A stretch of DNA of 6,529 bases, taken from Candidatus Woesearchaeota archaeon. Lineage in GTDB: Archaea; Nanobdellota; Nanobdellia; Woesearchaeales; WJKL01. The position numbers and the translations under genes are program-made. Numbering within the stretch: the stretch's first letter is position 1; every line of letters starts with the position of its first letter. This document shows, in pieces, positions 1 to 6,103 of this stretch. The notes below the pieces were generated by a model. The model saw only the letters and a program-made list of their open reading frames with translations, was not told the DNA's origin and made no database searches. Where the stretch lies: contig JAHWIB010000057.1 in assembly GCA_019322815.1 (NCBI GenBank), positions 1 to 6,529 on the forward strand, given 5' to 3'.

Positions 1-395
1 ATAATCTCTTTTGTTAAAGTTAATCCTTCCCAAGAATCTTCTGCTTCTTTTTCATCTCCTCCTCCAACTAATTCTAATGAAGTTACTGGATCTTTTCCTT
101 CTATAGTGCTTAGATCTCTGCTTAAGCTTTCATATTCATCAGAAGCATTTAGATAATCAATTGTTACAATATTTGCTTTTATACTTTTCTGCAAAACAAA
201 ATCCAGATCTAATTCTCTTGTATCTCCAAGATTTGTGATGTTACAATAAGCATAAGAAGTTCCTCCAATAACTCTATATTCTGATTTATCACATTCTATC
301 TTATAGTTTTTATCTTCAACCAATCTATCAGCTGCAGAAACAAAACTAGTTAAAAGGACGAATGCAAAAATCCAGATTAATAATTTTTTATTCAT
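1..395 (-). CDS. Exported protein of unknown function, N-terminal part (runs off the left edge)
   Basis: An open frame runs from ATG at 395 to the window edge, giving 131 residues with no stop. It begins MNKKLLIWIFAFVLLTSFVS, a classic signal peptide with a likely cut after SA at about residue 21. The mature part has cysteines at 35 and 51 separated by a stretch with a Tyr and Gly-Gly, followed by C-N-I-T-N-L-G-D. That layout resembles the first strands of an Ig-like or CARDB-like beta sandwich with a disulfide; this is inference from pattern only. A Gly-Gly-Gly-Asp-Glu segment rich in acidic residues follows near residue 110. The start overlaps the stop of the preceding gene by four bases (ATGA), so it is probably translationally coupled and the last visible member of the operon. 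The function is not recognisable. The gene call is firm, but total length and any membrane anchor lie outside the window. Confidence 0.85.
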   Translation of the reverse strand, partial: MNKKLLIWIFAFVLLTSFVSAADRLVEDKNYKIECDKSEYRVIGGTSYAYCNITNLGDTRELDLDFVLQKSIKANIVTIDYLNASDEYESLSRDLSTIEGKDPVTSLELVGGGDEKEAEDSWEGLTLTKEI

Positions 396-754
396 TTACA
401 ATCTATAACTTTAAGTTTTAATGATGGAACATAATAATGGCCATCACAATGCACATCTAATGTATAATTATTTTCTTCATTGAAAGTATGGTTCTTATTC
501 CATACATCACTTTGATTTGAAGCTATATCTTTTTTTAATACAATATCATATCCTGTTCTTACTTCAAAAAAACATTCAGAGTTTTTTGTGATGTTTGCAA
601 GCAATTCAACTTTATCTTTAGTACACATCTTTGTTGTATTAGCAAAAAATTGTGGTTGAGGTGGTGTTCCAAAACCTTTAAGGAAAAATCCATCATTAGC
701 TGCTAAACTAATTAAAACTAATGCTCCAACAATAATCAATATCTTTTTATCCAA
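392..754 (-). CDS. Small membrane-anchored extracellular protein with four cysteines, TTG start
   Basis: This encodes 120 residues. The N-terminus (LDKKILIIVGALVLISLAAN, first residue read as Met) is a signal anchor or signal peptide with the hydrophobic core at about 5-19. A Pro-rich spacer TPPQPQ follows at 30-35. The remaining domain has four cysteines (44, 61, 103, 119), suited to two disulfides, and sequons at N39, N54, N80, N88 and N96, as expected of an exported archaeal glycoprotein. The start codon is TTG at 754. No in-frame ATG lies upstream before the TAG at 770-772, and an AGGAGAAGG purine stretch sits just upstream, which supports this start. It overlaps the preceding 63-residue gene by eight bases and the following gene by four (ATGA). 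I do not recognise the family. A small Ig-like or cystine-stabilised beta domain is a guess. Confidence 0.8.
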   Translation of the reverse strand: MDKKILIIVGALVLISLAANDGFFLKGFGTPPQPQFFANTTKMCTKDKVELLANITKNSECFFEVRTGYDIVLKKDIASNQSDVWNKNHTFNEENNYTLDVHCDGHYYVPSLKLKVIDCK

Positions 755-938
755 TTTTAATACCTTCTCCTATCTGTATTTCAGCTGTATAACCTTCAGC
801 TTCTCCAATAATAAAATCTGAACTTATTTCTTCAAAATCAATTATTTCTACTGGTTCAGTTATTGAATATGCAAAAGCACAGGAGATTACCATGATTCCA
901 ATCAATATTCCTATCAATATCTTATTTACCATGCCCAT
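747..938 (-). CDS. 63-residue exported small protein, possible lipoprotein
   Basis: The product begins MGMVNKILIGILIGIMVISC and ends with a short acidic tail of about 40 residues. The first half is a strong hydrophobic export signal. Two processing readings are possible: V17-I18-S19-C20 resembles a lipobox with lipid-modified C20, while A21-F22-A23 before Y24 resembles a type I signal peptidase site. The tail is rich in Glu and Ile with no further cysteine and no recognisable domain. ATG at 938 has an AGAGGA stretch about six bases upstream and is preferred; ATG at 932 (Met3) is the alternative. The start overlaps the end of the 289-residue gene by 13 bases, or 7 if Met3 is used, and the stop overlaps the next start by 8. 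The conserved packing argues that this is a real gene. Function is unknown. Confidence 0.72.
   Translation of the reverse strand: MGMVNKILIGILIGIMVISCAFAYSITEPVEIIDFEEISSDFIIGEAEGYTAEIQIGEGIKIG
763..771 (-). promoter_or_regulatory. Ribosome binding site supporting the TTG start at 754
   Basis: Read on the minus strand this is AGGAGAAGG, complementary in part to the usual 16S 3' end. It lies inside the last codons of the 63-residue gene, about 8 to 12 bases ahead of the TTG start. It matters because it supports a non-ATG start for the 120-residue protein. Confidence 0.55.
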
Positions 939-1795
939 CCACTTTCCTCTTCTTTTTCTTCTTTTTTCTGTATCTTTTTATCTAAAGCTATAGATGAAAT
1001 AACATATCTATTTTTATATAATATTCCTGCTGCTAAGATTATTGAAGTAAATATCAAAAATCCAACTGCTGCAGATTGGGGATATATTGTTTCACCTAGA
1101 TCATTTATTACTGATTTTGTTGCTTCTATAACCCAATTAGTTGTTTTTTTGATTGGATTGCCTGCAGGATAACCGCTTTCATTTAATCTTCCTGTTTCTG
1201 GATCAACAGTTGCAGGAGGTATAGGTGCTCCTCCTCCTGCACCTCCTGAATCAGGAGTTCCATATGCAGAAGAGTTTGTCCAAAATCTATAAGTTATAGG
1301 GAAGACTTGTGACATTGAATCATTTACAAAAAAAGTTAATTGGTTCCATTGCTCATCTTCAAATGTAATTGATAAGTTGCTTGCATTACAAGGGAAGGTT
1401 GTGTTTGTTGATTCATTGTTTGTATCATCATTTAAAAGATAATAACAGTCCAGCCATCCAAAATCTTCTTGAGAGTCGTAAACAAAGTTTGATTCAAACA
1501 ATGTTGAAGTAAAAGATTGATTGTCTGTGGATAAATTAAAGCTGGATAGGTTCTGAGGACCGATGAAGCCCATCCAGCTCCAATCATAATTACCTGTTCC
1601 TTCTGATGCATTTTCTCCAGATACAGAAGGTGAGTTTCCTGTCAAGTTAATATCAGATCCATCATCTCCTAACAATGAGATAGATCCTAAACTAAAACGT
1701 GCATTATATTCGTCAGATGACATATTAATAGCTGAGACTGAAGGTATAAATATTAAGATTGACATTGTAATCCATATTAAGTGTATCATTTTCAT
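926..1795 (-). CDS. Type I membrane glycoprotein with Gly/Pro stalk and charged cytoplasmic tail
   Basis: This encodes 289 residues. A signal peptide occupies about 1-22 (cut after PSVSA). Residues 23-178 form an extracellular, probably beta-rich domain with only two cysteines (117 and 136, a likely disulfide) and about a dozen sequons, including N50, N62, N82, N87, N92, N127, N131, N137, N140, N158 and N174. A flexible stalk at 179-212 is rich in Gly and Pro (GGAGGGAPIPP at 184-194). A linker leads to a transmembrane helix at about 241-260, followed by a charged tail (KKIQKKEEKEEES at 273-285). This topology puts the domain outside the cell on a tether with the tail inside. The start overlaps the stop of the LamG gene by four bases (ATGA), which suggests co-translation, and it could anchor the secreted LamG protein, which has no anchor of its own; that partnership is inference. 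The family is not recognised. Confidence 0.88.
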   Translation of the reverse strand: MKMIHLIWITMSILIFIPSVSAINMSSDEYNARFSLGSISLLGDDGSDINLTGNSPSVSGENASEGTGNYDWSWMGFIGPQNLSSFNLSTDNQSFTSTLFESNFVYDSQEDFGWLDCYYLLNDDTNNESTNTTFPCNASNLSITFEDEQWNQLTFFVNDSMSQVFPITYRFWTNSSAYGTPDSGGAGGGAPIPPATVDPETGRLNESGYPAGNPIKKTTNWVIEATKSVINDLGETIYPQSAAVGFLIFTSIILAAGILYKNRYVISSIALDKKIQKKEEKEEESGWAW

Positions 1796-3942
1796 CCTGA
1801 TGTAGGGTCTCCGTAAAATTTCATATGTGTTGATCTAGTTCCATTATATAGATCAGCTATTTCATCTGCTGATAAGACTCTGTCATAGATTCTTACTTCA
1901 TCTATTGTTCCTTGATACCATCTTTGATCAGCTTGACCACCAATAAATAAAGTAGAGTCCATATCTAAACTTCCACTTTCTGTTGTTGCATCTTCTGCAC
2001 TTATCAATTGTCCATTTTCATAAATTCTTATTCCAGTAATACTTTCTCTTTCTGCAACACCACATATAAAATTCCAATCCCCTTCATTATTAAAATAATT
2101 TCCCCAAGCTGATGCACTTACTCCATCTGTTGAATCTCTAATCCCAAATACATATCTATTTTCTGTTGTGTAACCTAATCCCCAATATACTAATCCAGAT
2201 TCTTTATGAATTATCCTATGAGTTGTTGTTGCAGTAAAATTTGTTTTAACCCATACACACATTGAAAGATTTCCTGTACCTAAATCATAAATATCATTAT
2301 CGCCAATAGAAATATAATCTCCATTACCATCAAAATAATATGCTTCATTAAATCTTCCTTCGTTTGTAACTAAAGCATTATTTACAGTTCCATCATTACC
2401 TTCTCCAGAATCATCTTTAGCATTTCCATCAAGATGCCATAATCCAACTAATCCTTCATCAGTTACTCCATCAGTTTCATTCACTGTTCCTGCAGTTGGA
2501 TCTCCATAGAATTTAACATGTCTGGAAGTTGTTCCATTATATAAGTCTGCTATCTCGTCTGCTGATAAAGTTCTGTTATAGATACGGACCTCATCTATTA
2601 AACCATTCCAATCATTAGTAGTAACATAAGTTCCAATATTAATAGAACCATGACTTTCTAAATGTCCGTTCATAGTACCGTTAGCTACAAGAATTCCATT
2701 TTCATATAATAATAATTCAGATGTTTCATTATTATAACTGAACATAACATGATACCATTCTCCTACATTATAACTATTAGGACTGATTATATCAGCTTGA
2801 TTAGAACCCGTTTCATTTACAGTACTAATTTTAAAAAGTCCTCCCTGAACTCTTATCATCCAAGGATCATTATCTGCTCCAGATCTGTCTGATAAAAAAG
2901 CTCTATTTGGAGTTCCTGTTTCTATAACCTTTGCCCAACCTCCTGCGGTTATACTATTTATTGAATAATCAAAAAACATATTACCAATAGTAATTGAATC
3001 TCCATTACCATCAAAATAATATGCTTCATTAAATCTTCCTTCGTTTGTAACTAAAGCATTATTTACAGTTCCATCATTACCTTCTCCTGAATCATCTTTA
3101 GCATTTCCATCAAGATGCCATAATCCAACTAATCCTTCTCCTGCTACTCCTTCTGTTATATCTACTAATCCTTCAGTTGGATCTCCATAGAATTTAACAT
3201 GTCTGGAAGTTGTTCCATTATATAGATCAGAAATTTCTGCTGCTGATAAGCTTCTGTTATAGATACGAACATCATCGATTATTCCGTTGAAATAATTTGT
3301 ATTAGATAGTGTAGCATCTCTTCCTATCCATATTTGATCATATATAGAACCTATTTGTGCATCTCCAGAACCAGATATATTAATTCCATCAATATATATG
3401 TTTATAACATTATCAATTTTAACTGCTGCCACATGATGCCATCCGCTAGGAAAAGCAGAACCATAAACAACAGAAATGGTATTAGATGATCCATCTCTTA
3501 AAAATAATTGTAATTGATTAGGTGAAGCATCAACATTAGATAAGATTCTAAATAAAAGGATAGGAACAGCAGAATCTGATTTACCTTGGCTAAATATAGT
3601 TTGTCTACTACCATAATTTATTGCTGGATTTATCCATGTAGAAATAGTAAAATTTCCATCAGTATCAACAACTTCTAAACTTCCTAAATCAATATAATCT
3701 CCATCACCATCAAAATAATAAGCATCATTGAATCTTCCTTGATTTGTAATAACTGCATTATTTACAGTTCCATTAGCTGCAATTCCAGATCTATCTGTAG
3801 CATCGCCATCAAATTCCCACCAAGCGATCAGATCAGGTGATCCCAGATCATTCAAGAACTGTGCAGTTACATAACTAGCAAAAACACTAATCAAAACTAA
3901 TCCAAAAAATAAAATTAATTTAGTTTTTTTCATATTTAACAT
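1792..3942 (-). CDS. Secreted adhesin-like protein with three tandem LamG (concanavalin A-like) domains
   Basis: This encodes 716 residues. A signal peptide ends near residue 27 (ASYVTA). Three LamG_3/concanavalin A-like modules follow at about 37-243, 270-470 and 497-701. Each opens with the pattern L-I/V-A/G-x-W-x-x-D-G, continues through G-R-F-N-x-A-Y-Y-F-D-G-x-G-D, and closes with I-D-(E/D)-V-R-I-Y-(N/D)-R-x-L-S-A-x-E-I-x-D-L-Y-N-G. Each is followed by the linker S-R/T-H-V/M-K-F-Y-G-D-P-T. Such folds commonly bind glycans or ligands, often with calcium, so a lectin or adhesion role is likely; no catalytic motif is seen. There is no transmembrane segment or C-terminal anchor, and the protein ends inside the linker (GDPTSG). 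The start at 3942 overlaps the preceding stop by seven bases. Met4 at 3933, two bases after that stop and beginning MKKTK, is an equally plausible start. Confidence 0.93.
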   Translation of the reverse strand: MLNMKKTKLILFFGLVLISVFASYVTAQFLNDLGSPDLIAWWEFDGDATDRSGIAANGTVNNAVITNQGRFNDAYYFDGDGDYIDLGSLEVVDTDGNFTISTWINPAINYGSRQTIFSQGKSDSAVPILLFRILSNVDASPNQLQLFLRDGSSNTISVVYGSAFPSGWHHVAAVKIDNVINIYIDGINISGSGDAQIGSIYDQIWIGRDATLSNTNYFNGIIDDVRIYNRSLSAAEISDLYNGTTSRHVKFYGDPTEGLVDITEGVAGEGLVGLWHLDGNAKDDSGEGNDGTVNNALVTNEGRFNEAYYFDGNGDSITIGNMFFDYSINSITAGGWAKVIETGTPNRAFLSDRSGADNDPWMIRVQGGLFKISTVNETGSNQADIISPNSYNVGEWYHVMFSYNNETSELLLYENGILVANGTMNGHLESHGSINIGTYVTTNDWNGLIDEVRIYNRTLSADEIADLYNGTTSRHVKFYGDPTAGTVNETDGVTDEGLVGLWHLDGNAKDDSGEGNDGTVNNALVTNEGRFNEAYYFDGNGDYISIGDNDIYDLGTGNLSMCVWVKTNFTATTTHRIIHKESGLVYWGLGYTTENRYVFGIRDSTDGVSASAWGNYFNNEGDWNFICGVAERESITGIRIYENGQLISAEDATTESGSLDMDSTLFIGGQADQRWYQGTIDEVRIYDRVLSADEIADLYNGTRSTHMKFYGDPTSG
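2316..2543 (-). repeat. Intragenic duplication, copy A (end of LamG module 2, linker, start of module 3)
   Basis: This pairs with 2997-3224 at a constant offset of 681 bases (227 codons). Positions 2316-2457 match the partner with a single difference (2407 versus 3088). Positions 2458-2492 differ at 13 of 35 sites. Positions 2493-2543 are identical again. The matching parts encode the inter-domain linker (R-H-V-K-F-Y-G-D-P-T) and the first 40-50 residues of the LamG fold. The domain cores on either side are much more diverged. Confidence 0.95.
2997..3224 (-). repeat. Intragenic duplication, copy B (end of LamG module 1, linker, start of module 2)
   Basis: This is the partner of 2316-2543, in direct orientation and in frame. 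It encodes the linker after the first LamG module and the opening strands of the second. The start of module 1 (about 3690-3840) and the linker after module 3 (about 1797-1860) are related but clearly more diverged, so the near-identity is specific to this pair and reflects a recent duplication or gene conversion. Confidence 0.95.
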
Positions 3943-5948
3943 ACAGTTATTGAATCATTTACTAATACAAAAGCTGTTCCATTACAAAAGCATAATCCTG
4001 GCCTTGTATCATTATAGATTATTGTTCCAACCATCTCTGCATCACAAGGTATATCCCCCCTTGTGCTGCTGTCTTCTAATGTCAATATATCTGAGATAGA
4101 AATATTTGTTGTTATATTTAATCCAAGATCATTTCCTCCTATCTCAACATTATCTAACATAGATACATTAGAGAATAAAGTTGTATTTGCTCCTTCCATC
4201 AAGAAAGTTGTTCCATTCCACCACATATCATATCTTAGATTTGCCTGTCTTTCATCACCTAAAGATAAGTCCTCTCTTACATTGAAGTTTCTTTTTGCAG
4301 TTATATTATCAGTTCCTGAGTCTAAAATAAAAGCTGAATCATTATCATGAGCTAAAGATCCCCATTTTGTTGTTGATTGTTCTCCTGATTGAAGGAAGAT
4401 AGTTGGATTATCTTGAACTGGATGTGCAAAGTCAAAATTAACATCTGCTCTTTTAGATATTATAAGATTACTGCTATCATCTCCAAGACCCATAATAATA
4501 CTATCAGGTGTCTGAGCAGTATCATATTGTAAATAAAAATCTGTTCCTGCTCCTGAACCCATAACTAAATTTTGATCATCCATTATCTGTATATAATCAT
4601 AATGATAAGAAGGAGAATCAAAAAAAGCATTTCCATCAACTTCTAATTTACCTTGTACATATAGATCATCATCTGCTGTTAAAGTATGCCCATCAGTTGC
4701 TGCTCCATTACCAATAACAACAGGATTTGCATTTCCTATTATATTTGATGTTGAGATATTTCCTGATACAATTACAGTATCTGCTGAGATATTTCCTGGA
4801 GTTGTTATATTTCCATTATCATATAAATCTCCTGTTGTTGCATTGATATAGACCAATTGATTAAGTCCTAAACTATCCCAAAATTGATAAAAATAATTTG
4901 CTTGGAAAGTAACGTTTTCAGTAGTAAGAAGTTGAATATTATCTTTTAAAGATTGGAGTTGTACATAACTGTTTGTACTTTTAATCTCAAAATTATCTCC
5001 AGCAAAGAATTGCACATTATCAGATGGAGTTATCAATGTAGTAAGTCCATTTTGCCAAATTGTCATATTAGCTTCACTATTATAAGTATTGTTAAAAACA
5101 ACAAATTGATTATTAGCATCTGTTTCATGGAAAATATTTCCACCTACATTAAGATCATCTGATAAAGTACCAAATGCTGCTGAGATATTTCCTTCTAATA
5201 AAGTTAGATTTCCTTGTGAAAATTCAACATCTCCCCAAACTGTTAATGTGGTGTTTGGCTCTTCAAGACCAATACTAACATTATTTCCAGCATTAAAGAA
5301 AGTAGGAGAAGAAATATCTGTACTTAGATTAATATCCATATTTCCTGCTGAATCCATAACAGTAAATATTCCATCTCCAGAAACGTCTGTTCTTGCCTGT
5401 ATTATATCATTACCATTTCCTCTTTCTACTAAAAAAGAAGTTGATCCGCTGCTAGCTGCATCAGTAAATACAACAAGTCCTTTTTCTACATTTAAATTTC
5501 CAGAAGTAATATTCAAACCATACACAGATTCATTTACATCTCCTACAGGAGAAACAAATTCGATCCTTGTATCTGAACCAAAATCTAAGTCAGTATCATT
5601 TACTGCAATATCAATATAATAATGATTATTATGCGCTAGATTTAAAGAAACATTATCTCCTAACATAACATGAAAGCTTCCATCAACTATTGCTCCCTGA
5701 TAATCTGTTGTTGAATTGTAGATAAGATTAGCTGCATCCATATCTGAACTATCATTCCAAATTGTAACAATCAAATCACAATTTTCACATTTCATATTAT
5801 TTGTTGTTACTCTTCCTTCTAAAGACAATCTATCATCAAGAGAGCTTACGCTAGTGGATGTTAAAACAATTGAGAAAATCACCAAAATTGCAAACAATGA
5901 AGTTTGCCTCATGAACTTAGATATATCTAAATCTGGCTTTTTTCTCAT
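3936..5948 (-). CDS. Large fibre-like surface protein with beta-repeat shaft
   Basis: This encodes 670 residues. An N-terminal export signal has its hydrophobic core at about 17-31 and a probable cut near 36 (SVSS|LDD). Residues 40-125 form a domain with C54-x-x-C57 and the pattern L-I-Y-N-S-T...G-x-F-x-V-M-L-G, seen as a head module in long archaeal and bacterial surface repeat proteins. From about 145 on there are short beta repeats with G-N-I-S/T motifs and N-N-V-S-I-G...P-N-T-T-L-T-V-W-G-D (222-240), close to the N-V-G-I-G-T-x-x-P-x-x-x-L-x-V-x-G motif of tail-fibre-like shafts. Residues 430-550 continue with D-L-Y-V-x-G-K-L-E-V-D-G. A C-terminal module at 633-670 has C635, C653, C655 and a final Cys670. 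No S74 chaperone domain, membrane anchor or enzyme motif is visible. It is the first gene of the operon, with an excellent ribosome binding site. An extended glycosylated fibre is the likely product; its partner is unknown. Confidence 0.9.
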   Translation of the reverse strand: MRKKPDLDISKFMRQTSLFAILVIFSIVLTSTSVSSLDDRLSLEGRVTTNNMKCENCDLIVTIWNDSSDMDAANLIYNSTTDYQGAIVDGSFHVMLGDNVSLNLAHNNHYYIDIAVNDTDLDFGSDTRIEFVSPVGDVNESVYGLNITSGNLNVEKGLVVFTDAASSGSTSFLVERGNGNDIIQARTDVSGDGIFTVMDSAGNMDINLSTDISSPTFFNAGNNVSIGLEEPNTTLTVWGDVEFSQGNLTLLEGNISAAFGTLSDDLNVGGNIFHETDANNQFVVFNNTYNSEANMTIWQNGLTTLITPSDNVQFFAGDNFEIKSTNSYVQLQSLKDNIQLLTTENVTFQANYFYQFWDSLGLNQLVYINATTGDLYDNGNITTPGNISADTVIVSGNISTSNIIGNANPVVIGNGAATDGHTLTADDDLYVQGKLEVDGNAFFDSPSYHYDYIQIMDDQNLVMGSGAGTDFYLQYDTAQTPDSIIMGLGDDSSNLIISKRADVNFDFAHPVQDNPTIFLQSGEQSTTKWGSLAHDNDSAFILDSGTDNITAKRNFNVREDLSLGDERQANLRYDMWWNGTTFLMEGANTTLFSNVSMLDNVEIGGNDLGLNITTNISISDILTLEDSSTRGDIPCDAEMVGTIIYNDTRPGLCFCNGTAFVLVNDSITVC

Positions 5949-5956
5949 TTTGTTTT

Positions 5957-5963
5957 ACCTCCT
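5957..5963 (-). promoter_or_regulatory. Perfect Shine-Dalgarno sequence for the operon's first gene
   Basis: AGGAGGT on the minus strand, eight bases before the ATG at 5948. It fixes the start at 5948 rather than at Met13, which would otherwise look like a more typical beginning of a signal peptide. It is the strongest ribosome binding site in the window. Most later genes rely on overlap with the gene before them. Confidence 0.9.
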
Positions 5964-6003
5964 AGAATTTGATTATTTGATGAATATGAAAGAGAAGTCA
6001 AAC

Positions 6004-6011
6004 TATCTAAA
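6004..6011 (-). promoter_or_regulatory. Candidate archaeal TATA box for the surface-protein operon
   Basis: TTTAGATA on the minus strand resembles the archaeal TATA consensus. With the usual spacing of about 25 bases, transcription would start near 5980 and leave a leader of roughly 30 bases that includes the ribosome binding site. A second A/T-rich candidate, ATTTTATTA, lies just upstream (about 6014-6022). In DNA this AT-rich neither match is decisive. Confidence 0.4.
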
Positions 6012-6024
6012 TCTAATAAAATTG

Positions 6025-6052
6025 TAGTTGTAATCTTTTTTAGTTGTAATCT
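6025..6052 (-). repeat. Two 12-bp direct repeats upstream of the candidate promoter
   Basis: AGATTACAACTA occurs twice on the minus strand, at 6052-6041 and 6036-6025, separated by AAAA (period 16). The pair sits immediately upstream of the TATA-like elements, where archaeal activators often bind. A regulator site is inference; a chance or slippage duplication is possible. Confidence 0.6.
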
Positions 6053-6053
6053 C

Positions 6054-6080
6054 ATTAAGGTCCTCTAATTAATCCTTAAT
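6054..6080. repeat. Inverted repeat with 7-bp arms and 13-base spacer
   Basis: ATTAAGG at 6054-6060 is matched by CCTTAAT at 6074-6080. It lies between the oligo-T terminator and the direct repeats. The arms are A/T-rich and the loop is long, so an RNA hairpin would be weak. A binding site for a dimeric regulator is the other reading. Neither is proven. Confidence 0.4.
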
Positions 6081-6082
6081 TT

Positions 6083-6101
6083 AAAAAAAAGGGAAAAAAA
6101 A
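6083..6101 (-). terminator. Oligo-T terminator of the upstream gene
   Basis: On the minus strand the sequence reads T8-CCC-T8 and begins two bases after the stop codon at 6104. No hairpin precedes it. Archaeal RNA polymerase is known to terminate at such T-rich runs without a stem, so this probably separates the upstream gene from the operon that starts at 5948. Confidence 0.75.
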
Positions 6102-6103
6102 TT

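Noticed and set aside
392..1795. Recoded TGA, as in some candidate-phylum bacteria
   Set aside because: TGA ends the LamG and 120-residue genes exactly at ATGA overlaps with the next start, and readthrough would meet further stops at once. Standard termination fits.
2316..3224. CRISPR-like or mobile-element repeats
   Set aside because: The repeats are in frame inside one protein gene, occur as two long copies 681 bases apart, and encode domain linkers. There are no short regular repeats and no transposase.
4063..5619. Plus-strand open frames at 4063-4350, 4953-5162 and 5248-5619
   Set aside because: They lie wholly opposite the 670-residue gene, which has a strong ribosome binding site, an export signal and recognisable repeats. 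Their translations show no domain features and have no ribosome binding site that would favour them.
1792..5948. A provirus or tailed-phage structural cluster, suggested by fibre-like repeats
   Set aside because: All products carry export signals, and no capsid, portal, terminase, tail tube or integrase gene is visible. Cell-surface proteins explain the window better.
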